From Deinococcus depolymerans (GTDB lineage: Bacteria; Deinococcota; Deinococci; Deinococcales; Deinococcaceae): DNA of 64,000 nt. The stretch spans positions 62,001-126,000 of the forward strand of contig NZ_BAAADB010000012.1 in the NCBI RefSeq assembly GCF_039522025.1. Direction: 5' to 3'. The notes below the pieces were generated by a model, which ran no database searches, was not told where the DNA came from, and was given only the letters and a program-made list of their open reading frames with translations. Position numbers and translations under genes: made by a program. Shown in pieces: positions 17,842-26,564 of the stretch (within the stretch, counting starts at the first letter, position 1; the number at the start of each line of letters is the position of its first letter).

Positions 17842-19047
17842 TCAGTCGCCGGCAGCGATCGCCAGGGCGTACGGGTCGCGGAGGTCAGCGCCGATCACGT
17901 CGTGAACCTTCAGCGCGAAGCCGCGGTTCTCGAAATCGCCTTCCAGATCGGTTTCGTCCACGTTGACCATGCGCGTGAACGTCTTCGGGCCGCCCTCGTA
18001 GCCTTTCAGGGTGGCCAGTTCGATGGGTTTCTGCGCGCCGTTCGCCATGACGATGTAGTCGTCCGGGCTCAGGCCTCGGCTGGCGTAGCGGTCGGGAAAC
18101 TCTTCCAGCGCGTCGGCGATCATGTCCTCGACGTGCACCTTCGACATCTGGTACACGGGGTTGCGCGGGTCGCGCATCGCCAGGGCGCCGGCAGCCCCGC
18201 CGGTCGGCACGAGGTACTCGCCTTCCATACTGCGGCGCGCCAGGCGCTCCCACTTCGTACCCACGAACAGGTCTGAGGGCTTGCGCGCCACGCGGCGGCC
18301 GGTGACGGGATCTACGCGGCGGGACATCCACTCGGCGATCGCGTCCAGGTTGCTGCTCGTGGGCCCCAGGTCACCGTCCACCAGGGGAATGCGTTCCGCC
18401 TTCCGGAGGATCACGTCGAGGATGGTGAACGCGCGGGTCTGGCGGAACGTGACACCCAGCGCGGCGGCGGCCTGCGTGAACGCGCTCATGTCGTCGTTCA
18501 CGTACATTTCCCACGTGAAGTTCAGGCCCAGCGCCACGTCGGACACTGTGTACCCTTCGTCCGTCTGGAAGAAGTTCGCGTACTCGATGTTCGTCGCTTC
18601 GGGGCGGATGGGCGCGAAGCGGTGGCTCAGGACGCCGGGGCGGGTGGCGTTCAGCGGTTTGAAGTTCTGCGCGGGGCGGCGGGACACGAACTGGATCAGG
18701 TCGCTTTCCGGCAGAGCGTACGCGTCCCGCTGCGCCATGTCACGCGCCTGAGCCAGGGCCAGCGGGAAGTCGCTGGTGGTCAGGGTCTCCTGGTGCATCT
18801 TGCGCACGCGGGTCAGGTCCTGAATGGTGTGCTCGACCTTGGTGAGCGCCAGTTCGCGCGCCGTGTGCTCCATCGCGCGGACGTTCGCGATTTCCTTGGT
18901 GAGGATCTCGCCGTAGTACGCCTTGTGGAAGGCCTGCTGGCCCGCTTCGAGCACGGTCAGGAGCGTCAGGGGAATGACGCGGTGCTCGGGGATGATGTTG
19001 CGGTCAGCGGCGCGCTCCAGCTCGTGGCGGATGTCTTTGATGCTCAT
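17842..19047 (-). CDS. Major capsid protein
   Basis: A 401-residue protein downstream of the protease/scaffold gene and the probable decoration protein, the usual HK97-fold capsid position. The N-terminal 100 residues are charged helices, as expected for a delta or scaffold-like arm. The rest has the mixed alpha/beta profile of HK97-fold subunits and a C-terminal ALAIAAGD end. Identification rests on size, order and composition; no sequence-family hit could be run. Confidence 0.8.
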   Translation of the reverse strand: MSIKDIRHELERAADRNIIPEHRVIPLTLLTVLEAGQQAFHKAYYGEILTKEIANVRAMEHTARELALTKVEHTIQDLTRVRKMHQETLTTSDFPLALAQARDMAQRDAYALPESDLIQFVSRRPAQNFKPLNATRPGVLSHRFAPIRPEATNIEYANFFQTDEGYTVSDVALGLNFTWEMYVNDDMSAFTQAAAALGVTFRQTRAFTILDVILRKAERIPLVDGDLGPTSSNLDAIAEWMSRRVDPVTGRRVARKPSDLFVGTKWERLARRSMEGEYLVPTGGAAGALAMRDPRNPVYQMSKVHVEDMIADALEEFPDRYASRGLSPDDYIVMANGAQKPIELATLKGYEGGPKTFTRMVNVDETDLEGDFENRGFALKVHDVIGADLRDPYALAIAAGD

Positions 19048-19119
19048 GGTGCTCCTTCAGGGCAATGAGAGCAGACCCGCACCTGTCGGGCGGGCCTGTG
19101 GGGGCGGAGGGGCGCTGGA

Positions 19120-19494
19120 TCAGTTGGCGCGCAGGCCGATGGTGTTGGCGTTGATCTTGTACCCGATGAACGCCGCGCCGGCCGGGGCGATGTACTTTTT
19201 GGTGGCCGTGTCGAAGTCCACCTTCCCGAACGCGGCAATGGCGGCGATGTCGGCGGCGGGCGCGGTGACCGTCATGACGATGCCGGGCAGGAAGGTACTG
19301 GCCTGCCCTTCGATCAGGCCCTGCGGGTGCTTGCCGGTCTTGGCCATGTCGGCGTTGACGCGGTCCGTCTGGGCGATGCCGTAGAACCCGGCGTTGCCGA
19401 GCTTGACGATGTCGCCGCTTTTCGTGCCGTCCGGGACCATCAGGGCGAGGGTGACGGCGCCACCGGTGTACGCGAGGTTTTTCAGGTTCTTCAT
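19120..19494 (-). CDS. Capsid decoration (cement) protein, DUF2190-like
   Basis: A 124-residue small, glycine- and alanine-rich protein with the pattern seen in DUF2190-type cement proteins: an early MVPDGTKSGDIVKLGNAG segment (a beta-barrel-like fold), then GIAQTD and a C-terminal KYIAPAGAAFIGYK. It lies directly between the protease/scaffold gene and the capsid gene. Such proteins bind the outside of the mature capsid. Confidence 0.75.
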   Translation of the reverse strand: MKNLKNLAYTGGAVTLALMVPDGTKSGDIVKLGNAGFYGIAQTDRVNADMAKTGKHPQGLIEGQASTFLPGIVMTVTAPAADIAAIAAFGKVDFDTATKKYIAPAGAAFIGYKINANTIGLRAN

Positions 19495-19564
19495 GTTCGC
19501 CTCCAGGGACGCGCCCGCCCAGGCGAACAGGGCGGGCGGTGAGAGCGGTGGCCGGAGCCTGCGG

Positions 19565-20176
19565 TCAGATCAGGCCCGCGTGGGAGCGCACGCTTTCCAT
19601 GCGGCGCTTGGGGTCGTCCGCCGGGCGGTTGCCTTCGCTGCGGCTGTTGTTGCCGCTGGGCAGGGGGACGCCGCTGGGCGCGCGGCCGCGCGCGCCTTCC
19701 TGCGCGGAGCCCTGCATCAGCGCGCGGCGTTCGTCGATCATGCTGGCCACGAGGTCGCGGGCCTCGTCGTCGCTTTCGGCGGCGGTCGCGGCGGCGATCA
19801 GAGATTCACGGAAGCGCGCGTCGAGGTCGATGTCCTTGACCTTGGGGGCCTTGGGCAGCTGAGCGCTTTCCAGCGCCGTGATGGCGATGTTGGTGCGTTT
19901 CTCGATGACCTTCTCGCGCCGCTCGCGCTGCAGCTCGGTCGTGAGGGACAGCACCGAGCGCTCCAGGGTGGTCTCGACCTGGCTGGCCGGAGCGGCCGGG
20001 GCGGCCGGCACGTTCACGGGTGTGGGGGGCGTGGCGGGCGGCGCGGCCTGCTCACGGGCCACGTCTTCCGCCACGGCGAGCATCGCGGCCTTGTACTCGG
20101 TCTGGTGCTGGGCCTTGATCTGGTCGAGGCTCAGGCCGGGGAAGCGTTCGAACAGCGCTTTCAGTTTGGGGTGCAT
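19565..20176 (-). CDS. Nested in-frame scaffold protein
   Basis: An internal ATG at 20,176 lies in the same frame as the protease gene, preceded by AGGAGG with 5 nt spacing, a far better ribosome site than chance. The product would be the C-terminal 203 residues: charged, coiled-coil, Ala/Pro-rich scaffold. This matches the lambda C/Nu3 arrangement, in which the scaffold is made from an internal start of the protease gene. Confidence 0.6.
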   Translation of the reverse strand: MHPKLKALFERFPGLSLDQIKAQHQTEYKAAMLAVAEDVAREQAAPPATPPTPVNVPAAPAAPASQVETTLERSVLSLTTELQRERREKVIEKRTNIAITALESAQLPKAPKVKDIDLDARFRESLIAAATAAESDDEARDLVASMIDERRALMQGSAQEGARGRAPSGVPLPSGNNSRSEGNRPADDPKRRMESVRSHAGLI

Positions 20177-20851
20177 GGTGCCCTCCTTCGGGCGGTGGGT
20201 TTCCTTCTGCCGGGCCACGCCGGACAGGTCGGAAGGGTCGGAGACGGCGTCAATGGTGAGCAGCCGGAAGTCCGGCTGGATCACGCAGATGAGTTCGTCG
20301 GGGTTGGGGGCGTCCTCCAAGCCTGGGATTTCCTTGGCGGGGATGTACTGGGCGCTGCCGGTGCCGTTGCTGCTGATGCCCACGGCGACTTTCTTCTTGA
20401 GCAACGCCCGCATGGTCTGCCCGGCGGCGTGATCGTCGATCAGGACGCCCGTGGCCTTGACCACGTCGCCCTCCATGACGAGCTGCTCGTAGATCACCCA
20501 GATGGTTTCCAGGCGACCCTTGAGCGGGTCCCAGTCATCCCAGGAGTCCTTGGGGTGTTCCAGCAGGCCCCAGAAGCGCCCGGCGGCAATGTCGTCCTGC
20601 GCGGCGGCGACCGCACCGGCCCAGACTTCGCGGCTGTAGTAGCGGCGGTTGCGGTTGACGCGGCCGGCGGTGGCCACCGTGACGTCCACGAGGGTGACGG
20701 TCTCGCCGTTGCGCTTCTCCTCGCGCAGCGTGGCGTTGCCCCGGTCAGGCCCCAGGTGTTCCGTGAGGCGCTGCGGGCGGTCACTCGTGGCGCTCTCCTG
20801 CAGGCGGAGGCGGGTGGGCGGGCAGGGCGAGCGGTTCATGTGATTGGGCAT
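19565..20851 (-). CDS. Prohead protease with fused scaffold domain
   Basis: A 428-residue protein upstream of the capsid genes. Residues of about 40-215 resemble prohead proteases of the gp21/S80 type (RRYYSREVWAGAV, WGLLEHP, VKATGVLIDDH, KVAVGISSNGTGS). Residues 226-428, beginning MHPKLKALFERFP, are a charged Ala/Gln-rich helical region typical of scaffolds. An internal start makes the scaffold part a likely separate product (next feature). The order protease-scaffold-cement-capsid supports the call. Confidence 0.75.
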   Translation of the reverse strand: MPNHMNRSPCPPTRLRLQESATSDRPQRLTEHLGPDRGNATLREEKRNGETVTLVDVTVATAGRVNRNRRYYSREVWAGAVAAAQDDIAAGRFWGLLEHPKDSWDDWDPLKGRLETIWVIYEQLVMEGDVVKATGVLIDDHAAGQTMRALLKKKVAVGISSNGTGSAQYIPAKEIPGLEDAPNPDELICVIQPDFRLLTIDAVSDPSDLSGVARQKETHRPKEGTMHPKLKALFERFPGLSLDQIKAQHQTEYKAAMLAVAEDVAREQAAPPATPPTPVNVPAAPAAPASQVETTLERSVLSLTTELQRERREKVIEKRTNIAITALESAQLPKAPKVKDIDLDARFRESLIAAATAAESDDEARDLVASMIDERRALMQGSAQEGARGRAPSGVPLPSGNNSRSEGNRPADDPKRRMESVRSHAGLI

Positions 20852-20860
20852 GGGACCTCC

Positions 20861-21016
20861 TCAGTGGTCTTCGCGAAGCACGTTCTTGGGGCCGCGCTGT
20901 TCGCGCTGGCGGCGGTCCAGCGGGACAGGGCCACCCGCTTCTTTCGTCGGGTGGCCCTGCTCATCTGGTGCGGGTTCGCGCAGCTTGCGCGGGGGCGTGT
21001 TGGGACGGTCAGGCAT
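20861..21016 (-). CDS. 51-residue basic phage protein
   Basis: A short ORF between portal and protease: the ATG at 21,016 overlaps the portal's stop codon by 8 nt and its own stop lies 9 nt before the protease start. It is proline-rich and strongly charged (MPDRPNTPPRKLREP ... RRQREQRGPKNVL). Function unknown; the tight overlap argues that it is a real gene. Confidence 0.5.
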   Translation of the reverse strand: MPDRPNTPPRKLREPAPDEQGHPTKEAGGPVPLDRRQREQRGPKNVLREDH

Positions 21017-22391
21017 TCGGATCACCTCCTTTGGGCGCCGTGGTAGGGGGCGTGACCACGCCGCCGAACTGGAGGCCTGCGGCGGCCATGCGTTCGGTTT
21101 CCTCGGCCGGGTCGAAGCCCAGACTGGCGCTCAGGGATTGCGGGCTGGCCCAGCCGCTGCGCTGCGCGGCTTCGGCCCGGCGGATGCGTTCGTCCAGGCT
21201 GTCCTGCGTAATGGCGGGGAACGCCCAGGGGACCTCGATCTGAGCGGCCTTCACACGTTTTTTCTTGGGCTTGCGGGTGAGGCCGTCTGCGTTGACCTCG
21301 TACGTGGTGACCATGTACGTCCGGTCCGGCCCGTGCCGGCGCACCAGATCCGCGCGGAAGATCCGGTCGAGGTGCGATCGCAGGGCCGCGTGAATGCGTT
21401 TGACGCTGCGGATGGCGGGGAGGGTCATGCTGTCCGCCGTGGTGCGCGTGACCGTACCGCCCTCGCCCAGGTAGTGCTCCGGGAGGCCCAGCAGAGCCAG
21501 GGCGGTGAGTCGCACGAACGCCCGGGCGTCATGCTGCGCGTTCGCGGCGCCGCTGGCCGGGCTGTTGAAGCTGACCTCGTCGCTGATGACGGTCTTTCCG
21601 TCGTCCGCGAGTACCTTGGCGAGCGTCAGCATGCCGCCCTTCCTGGGCATACGGCGGTACGCCTGGCGCTTCTCGTTGAAGATCGCGCGGCTGTTGGGGT
21701 CCTTGCGGTCCACGAACACGGTCTGCACGCCGAGGATGCGGCCTTGCAGGTCGTGGGTGTTGAGGCGGTGCCCGAGGAGTTCCAGGTACGCCTGAGCTGG
21801 GGCGACGGCGCGCATGGCGACCGGCCAGCCGCGTGCGTCGTTCCACAGGGCGTTGTGGGCCGTCCACACGAACTGCCCGGCCTCCCAGGTGAGCTCCTGG
21901 CCGCTGCTGTCTTTCGCCTGGACGCGGGTGGGGCCGCTCATGGGGTCGGCGGTGACCACGACGCCCCGGTCAATGTCGAGGTGGCCGATCCGGGCGGGCT
22001 GGTCGCCAGTCTCCTCAAGGGGGAACACGGCGCAGAGTTCACCGTCGAGCAGGTACTCGGTCACGAGCCGGTTGCTCATGAGGTTGCCGAGGTCGTTCGT
22101 GTCCCACAGGTCGGCCAGAGCCGTCTGCGCGGCCTTGTCGGCGTTCAGGGGGCTGTACGTGAACTCGTCGCCGATCAGGAGGGCCACGGCGATTTCGACG
22201 GCCGCGCCGAACAGCGGGTTGGTGAAGAACGCTCGGCGCGTCTGGCGGCGGACGGCGTCCCGGTCCAGGCCGTAGATGGGGCTGCCGCTGGGGCCGGTGC
22301 CGAGGGAGCCTTCCTGCCACCAGGGACCTGCGCCTTGCGTGGTTTCGCTGTTGCTTTCGTGCAGGGGTTCGCCGTCTGGGCCGTAGAGCAT
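21009..22391 (-). CDS. Portal protein
   Basis: A 460-residue protein two genes downstream of the large terminase. It has the portal pattern: an N-terminal arm, LFGAAVEIAVALLIGDEFTY with helical stem, an interior region with WTAHNALWNDARG WPVAMRAV, a polar crown, and a C-terminal PLxx/GGVVTPP tail. It forms the ring at the capsid vertex through which DNA is packaged. Assignment is by size, order and composition. Confidence 0.85.
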   Translation of the reverse strand: MLYGPDGEPLHESNSETTQGAGPWWQEGSLGTGPSGSPIYGLDRDAVRRQTRRAFFTNPLFGAAVEIAVALLIGDEFTYSPLNADKAAQTALADLWDTNDLGNLMSNRLVTEYLLDGELCAVFPLEETGDQPARIGHLDIDRGVVVTADPMSGPTRVQAKDSSGQELTWEAGQFVWTAHNALWNDARGWPVAMRAVAPAQAYLELLGHRLNTHDLQGRILGVQTVFVDRKDPNSRAIFNEKRQAYRRMPRKGGMLTLAKVLADDGKTVISDEVSFNSPASGAANAQHDARAFVRLTALALLGLPEHYLGEGGTVTRTTADSMTLPAIRSVKRIHAALRSHLDRIFRADLVRRHGPDRTYMVTTYEVNADGLTRKPKKKRVKAAQIEVPWAFPAITQDSLDERIRRAEAAQRSGWASPQSLSASLGFDPAEETERMAAAGLQFGGVVTPPTTAPKGGDPNA

Positions 22392-22476
22392 GAGTCACCT
22401 CCAAAAGGTCATGCGGTACAACGGACCGGACCCGCGATGAGGCGGGTCCGGTCCGTTGTTTGAGTGCGTGGCGAAA

Positions 22477-23094
22477 CTATTCCTGTGGTGGGTTGACTGC
22501 GGCACTTAGGCAGGCAGGATCGCCTTGGTCAATGATGCCGGATGCGTTCTGCGTACCGTATTCCACGTCATCCAGTGTCCAAGCGGGTTCGGCGGGCAGG
22601 TTGAACCCATCGAACACCGTGTAGGTGAAGGTCCCGGTCTCCTCTGGAGGGACGTGTGTGTACGCGTCCTCGGAGTTGTACGTCCGGCCGCTAAGGCTGA
22701 GCTTGATGGCGTCGATATAGCAGCCCGTGGGGTTGTAGAGATAAATGAACGCGGACTCGCCGATGACTTCAAGGCGGGCGTTTCCCTTGAGGCGCTGCAG
22801 GAGGGCCGCCTTGCCATTCTCGTACTCGTCCCGGTTATCTGCGGCTTTCTGCTCGGCTGCGGCGGTGACCTCTGCGCGGCGCGCGGCCGCCTGACGCTCG
22901 ATTCGTGAGCGGCACTCCAGGCGGTCTCCGACGCCACTCCACCCGTCAGGAGTCAGAGCCTGGACGCACCCGTTGAGCCGGGAGGTTCGGACGGTGTTTC
23001 CATTGATCACGCCGAGACTCCAAGGGGTCGGCCAGATGAGATATCCGACCAGTACAGCGGCAAGGACAGCGGCAATCCACCAGAGGTTACGCAC
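22477..23094 (-). CDS. Membrane-anchored phage protein of unknown function
   Basis: A 205-residue protein between terminase and portal. The N-terminal stretch (WWIAAVLAAVLVGYLIW) is a transmembrane anchor or signal segment; a C-x(n)-C pair is visible in the soluble part. Residues 65-100 are a charged helix. GC content and codon use match the neighbours. Position between terminase and portal is unusual for a membrane protein; superinfection exclusion is possible but unproven. Confidence 0.6.
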   Translation of the reverse strand: MRNLWWIAAVLAAVLVGYLIWPTPWSLGVINGNTVRTSRLNGCVQALTPDGWSGVGDRLECRSRIERQAAARRAEVTAAAEQKAADNRDEYENGKAALLQRLKGNARLEVIGESAFIYLYNPTGCYIDAIKLSLSGRTYNSEDAYTHVPPEETGTFTYTVFDGFNLPAEPAWTLDDVEYGTQNASGIIDQGDPACLSAAVNPPQE

Positions 23095-23124
23095 GCCCCA
23101 GTCTATGAAGTGAACGGAGGGTTG

Positions 23125-25023
23125 TCAGTCGAAGTCCAGCGCGTAGTCCTCCAGGTCCGCGATGGCACTGGAGAGGGATCCGGCCCGTGCGAACAGGCGT
23201 TCCGGGGCGAGGGCGAGCACCGCGCCGTCCCCGTCGTCGGGGGACTGGCCTTTGGTGCGCTTCTTGAAGTCGTTCTTCTTCTCCAGCTTGCGCACGTCGC
23301 GGCCGCCCTTGGTGACGTACGCGTACTTCCGCTCGGTCACGTCGCGCTTGAGCAGCAGGGGCGGGTCCTCGATGCGGGTGACGCTGAGCACCTCGTCCGC
23401 CAGGGCGTACATCTCGGTCACGAGATCCGCGTACTGCTCGGGATCGTTGGGGCTGCTGCCGAACGCCACCTCGTGCACGAGGTACCCGTCCGGGAAGAGG
23501 GCAGCCAGCTCGACATGCTTGCGCAGTGCGTCGATGATGCCGCTGCCGTACCCGGCGTCCACGCGGATGCTCAGGCGGGTGACGCCCAGCGCGGCGAGGC
23601 GACGGGCGACCTTGACCACGGCCTGCACGTAGCGGTCGGTGCGGGTCATGCTGTCGAGTTCCTGAGCGCCCTGGATGGCCTCCTCGAACCGCAGGAGTTG
23701 CCGGAAGAGGCTGTACACGGTGCCGGCGTCGTCCCCGTACCGGCCGCAGTCCACGCCGATCTGCGCGGCCCAGATGATCCGCACGGTGTGCCCGGCGCCG
23801 CGGTACGTGACGTGTGGGTCGAAGGTGGTGAGGTCCTGACCGGGGAATAGGTCGCGGACGGTCGCGCCCAACGCCAGGGGCGGGTTCACGTCGAAGGTGG
23901 GCGTGGGCTCCGGCGTGCGCTCCAGGCAGGCGTCGAAGCGTCCGGCGCTGATAAACGTGTCCCCACCGCCGCCGCTCGGGGCGATGCCCAGCGCGCCGTA
24001 CAGGAACCCGCGCTTGGGTGCGAAGACCGTCCCGGCCGGGTGGAAACCGCCGCCTGCCTTGGGGACGTTCCAGGGGACGGTGAACGTGTGTTTCGTCTCG
24101 TCCATGACCGGCACGACCTCGCACCCGAAGGTGCGCTGGTCCTCGATCATTTCGTTGAAGGTGCTGCGGGTGGTGCCGCCGGGTACTTCGGTGGTGCCGT
24201 TCCAGACGTTTGGGAAGTCCGTCAGGGACAGGCGGTACACCTTCGCGAGCGGGTGGCGCTTCATCTCCTGGAAGGTGCTGGTCGAGGTCTTGGGGTTGGC
24301 GTACAGGACCCAGAGGCGCACGGTGTTGCCGGTGAACTGGCGCTTCACGGCGTCGTACATGAACTCCGCGATGCCCTCCGCCTCTTCGAACACCCAGAGG
24401 TGGAAGTCGTTGTGCTGGCCCTGCACGCGCTCCGTGCCGGTGCCGCCCGCGTCGTTCGTGACGAAGCCCATGGCGAAGTGCTCGGCGCTCGTCTCGGCGC
24501 GCATGTCCTTGGGCATCAGGCCCGGCATGACGTTCTTCCGCCGGGCGAGGGCGTTGGCGACGTGCATGCGCAGGTTCTTCCAGAGGGTGTCGCGCACCTG
24601 ATCGTTCGTGTTCGCCGTCGACTGCACCACGCACGGGCCGAAGCACCGGTAGAACCACGCGATCACCGGCGCGCCCAGCCCGTAGGTCTTCCCGACGCCG
24701 TGCGCTGCCTCGATCACGAACACGTACGGCACGTCCGACTCCCCCGCCAGCTGGCGGGTCACGCTCTCCTGAATGTCCTGCAGGATCTCGTACTGGCCGG
24801 GCTTGCCGTTCACGCCCTTCCAGGGGGTCATGCCCAGGACCCGCTCGCAGAACCCGATCAGGTCATGCCCGTACCGCTCCCGCCAGCGGGTCTGCTCGTC
24901 CCGCTTGGGTCCTTCGGGTTTGAGCTTCCCTGCTTCCCGCAGGCGCACCCGCGCAATGGCCTGGAGCACCTGCTTCCGGGTCAGCCAGGACGGTACGCGA
25001 CCCGTGGCATTCCGTTGGGTCAC
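23125..25023 (-). CDS. Terminase large subunit
   Basis: A 632-residue packaging motor ATPase-nuclease. A Walker A-type motif AAHGVGKTYG is at about residues 110-120 and a Walker B-type LWVFEEAEG at about 219-227. The C-terminal nuclease part has an acidic QIGVDCGRYGDD motif and a downstream SPDDGDGAV. It is preceded by the small terminase gene. It would translocate DNA through the portal and cut it to length. Confidence 0.93.
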   Translation of the reverse strand: MTQRNATGRVPSWLTRKQVLQAIARVRLREAGKLKPEGPKRDEQTRWRERYGHDLIGFCERVLGMTPWKGVNGKPGQYEILQDIQESVTRQLAGESDVPYVFVIEAAHGVGKTYGLGAPVIAWFYRCFGPCVVQSTANTNDQVRDTLWKNLRMHVANALARRKNVMPGLMPKDMRAETSAEHFAMGFVTNDAGGTGTERVQGQHNDFHLWVFEEAEGIAEFMYDAVKRQFTGNTVRLWVLYANPKTSTSTFQEMKRHPLAKVYRLSLTDFPNVWNGTTEVPGGTTRSTFNEMIEDQRTFGCEVVPVMDETKHTFTVPWNVPKAGGGFHPAGTVFAPKRGFLYGALGIAPSGGGGDTFISAGRFDACLERTPEPTPTFDVNPPLALGATVRDLFPGQDLTTFDPHVTYRGAGHTVRIIWAAQIGVDCGRYGDDAGTVYSLFRQLLRFEEAIQGAQELDSMTRTDRYVQAVVKVARRLAALGVTRLSIRVDAGYGSGIIDALRKHVELAALFPDGYLVHEVAFGSSPNDPEQYADLVTEMYALADEVLSVTRIEDPPLLLKRDVTERKYAYVTKGGRDVRKLEKKNDFKKRTKGQSPDDGDGAVLALAPERLFARAGSLSSAIADLEDYALDFD

Positions 25024-25193
25024 GCCTGCTCATCCTGCGGCGCGTCCGGGGTCGGTTCCAGAGCGCGGGCCTGCCGCTCCAGCTCCATGCCCTCGTCGAT
25101 CAGATCAAGCAGTTCACTTGCGGAAAGAGCGGTCGGGTCAATCTGCGCAAGCTCCCGCACGCGCTTCGTGCTGTCCTCGTTAAATTTCGTCAT
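25020..25193 (-). CDS. 57-residue protein between terminase subunits
   Basis: A short ORF whose ATG (25,193) lies inside the end of the small terminase gene (14-nt overlap) and whose stop overlaps the large terminase start (ATGA). It is a very acidic, helical protein (LSASELLDLIDEGMELE). Real by coupling, but its role is unknown; it may be a terminase accessory. Confidence 0.5.
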   Translation of the reverse strand: MTKFNEDSTKRVRELAQIDPTALSASELLDLIDEGMELERQARALEPTPDAPQDEQA

Positions 25194-25812
25194 CGTCTGA
25201 TTCCTCCGGCGGCAACATGCCCGCCACGCGCCACAGCGTCGCCTCATCCAGCGAGTCCAGATCCTCCGGCGTGCGGATCCGCCCGAAGTTCACGTTGATT
25301 TCCTCCATGCCCAGCGCCTTGCGCTCCAGCTCCGCGCCGATCTTGATGGCGCGCGACACGTCGAGCATGTCCATGTCCTCGGGTTTCTGGTGCGCAAGGC
25401 CCCGGACGCCCAGGGTCACGAGGGCCGTGCCGACCTTCAGCTGCCGCTGGCGCACCTCGGTCTTGACGTCCAGGTCCGCCGCCCTGAGGCGACCGTCAAC
25501 TTCCCGACGCATCTGAAGCCGCAGCTCGGGCCAATCTTCCGCGCTGGACCGGCGTTCGATCTGCCGTTCGCTGGGCGCGCCGGGTTTGGCGGCGAGGCTG
25601 GCGAGCGTGACGGTGTCGTCACCTCGGATGTATTCGCGGCGGATGGCGAGCCAGTCGTGCTTGACGCGCTTGTCGTTCTGGGGCTTCGCCCCGCTGCTGC
25701 TGCGGGTTTTTTTCTTCTTGGGGGTCGATGTCTTGGGTTCTTTCTTGGGGGCGTCGGCCTTGGCGGTGGGGGGTCGCTTGGCGACGGGTTTGCGTTTGGC
25801 GGGGCTGGGCAT
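25180..25812 (-). CDS. Terminase small subunit
   Basis: A 210-residue protein directly upstream of the large terminase. The first 50 residues are a lysine/proline-rich tail (a possible DNA-binding arm). Residues of about 50-100 hold a helix-turn-helix-like DNA-recognition domain (WLAIRREYIRGDDTVTLASL ... ERQIERRSS). The remainder is helical, fitting ring oligomerisation. The start is decided by AGGAGGTGATC just upstream, which is also the stop of the previous small ORF. It recognises the packaging site. Confidence 0.8.
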   Translation of the reverse strand: MPSPAKRKPVAKRPPTAKADAPKKEPKTSTPKKKKTRSSSGAKPQNDKRVKHDWLAIRREYIRGDDTVTLASLAAKPGAPSERQIERRSSAEDWPELRLQMRREVDGRLRAADLDVKTEVRQRQLKVGTALVTLGVRGLAHQKPEDMDMLDVSRAIKIGAELERKALGMEEINVNFGRIRTPEDLDSLDEATLWRVAGMLPPEESDDDEI

Positions 25813-25818
25813 GGGTGA

Positions 25819-25995
25819 TCACCTCCTGGGGTGGGTGGGCTCGTTCCCCGCGGGGAACGGTGTGGGTGTGAGCCAGACGAGCCACCGCTGTCCGCGCTGC
25901 TTGACCTTGGCGACGCGATATTCACGGCCTTGGTGGTGCAGGGCTTGGCCGAGTGCGGGGGCGTAGGGGAGGGCCAGGTAGGGGGTGCGAGGCAT
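25819..25995 (-). CDS. 58-residue protein, unknown
   Basis: A small ORF immediately upstream of the small terminase; its last codons contain the Shine-Dalgarno of that gene. It reads as a compact basic protein (EYRVAKVKQRGQRWLVWLT) like a small beta-barrel. The coupling and matching composition argue that it is real; no function is known. Confidence 0.5.
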   Translation of the reverse strand: MPRTPYLALPYAPALGQALHHQGREYRVAKVKQRGQRWLVWLTPTPFPAGNEPTHPRR

Positions 25996-26042
25996 GGACA
26001 GATGCTGGCTGTTGGGGCGGGCACCGCTTTACCAGATCTGGC

Positions 26043-26564
26043 TCAGGTACGCGTTGGCGTCCAGCCCTTGCTGAATTCGGTCTTGTGCTGGGTGCCGCGT
26101 TCGGTCATGCCGCCCCGGTCGTAGAGGCGGACCACCTCTTCGCGTTCCATGCCGCAGCGGGTCATGACCTGCTCGACCGTCAGGCCTTCCTCGTCCCGGA
26201 GTTTGCGGACGATGGCAGCCATGGGCAGGACGCCGTGCTCGCCCCTGGCGCGGTTGTGGCGGATGGTGCTGAGCATCTGATCGCCGTGCGCGGGGGGTTG
26301 CAGGCGGACGACGGGCACGAGGCCGCCGGTCATGGCGTAGATGCGCGGGTCGGCGCTGACAGTCCAGCGGTGGAAGCCGTCCACGACCTCGCCGTCGGGC
26401 CTCGCCACAATGGGTTGCGTCCAGCCGTCCTCGAGGATGCTGACCTTCAGCAACTCCAGTTCCGGCTTGGCGACGTGGTTGGGGTTGTACGCGTTGGCGT
26501 GCAGGTCTTCGCGGGGCACCCAGTCGATGTGGCTGAGGGGCTGCTGGTCGCGTCCGTGTTTCAT
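26043..26564 (-). CDS. ParB-N / IbrB-like protein
   Basis: A 173-residue protein with a ParB-like N-terminal domain: WVPREDLHANAYNPNHV, then ILEDGWTQPIVARPDGEVVD and GFHRWT, the signature strand-helix pattern. A C-terminal HTH-like part (TVEQVMTRCGMEREEVVRL) follows. It is the last gene of a coupled cassette; its ATG overlaps the stop of the upstream DUF3440-like gene (ATGA). In enterobacteria a ParB-like protein (IbrB) pairs with a DUF3440 protein (IbrA); here the same pairing is seen. Activity is unproven. Confidence 0.75.
   Translation of the reverse strand: MKHGRDQQPLSHIDWVPREDLHANAYNPNHVAKPELELLKVSILEDGWTQPIVARPDGEVVDGFHRWTVSADPRIYAMTGGLVPVVRLQPPAHGDQMLSTIRHNRARGEHGVLPMAAIVRKLRDEEGLTVEQVMTRCGMEREEVVRLYDRGGMTERGTQHKTEFSKGWTPTRT

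Noticed and set aside
20844..22463. 539-codon plus-strand frame over the portal
   Set aside because: Antisense of the portal gene.
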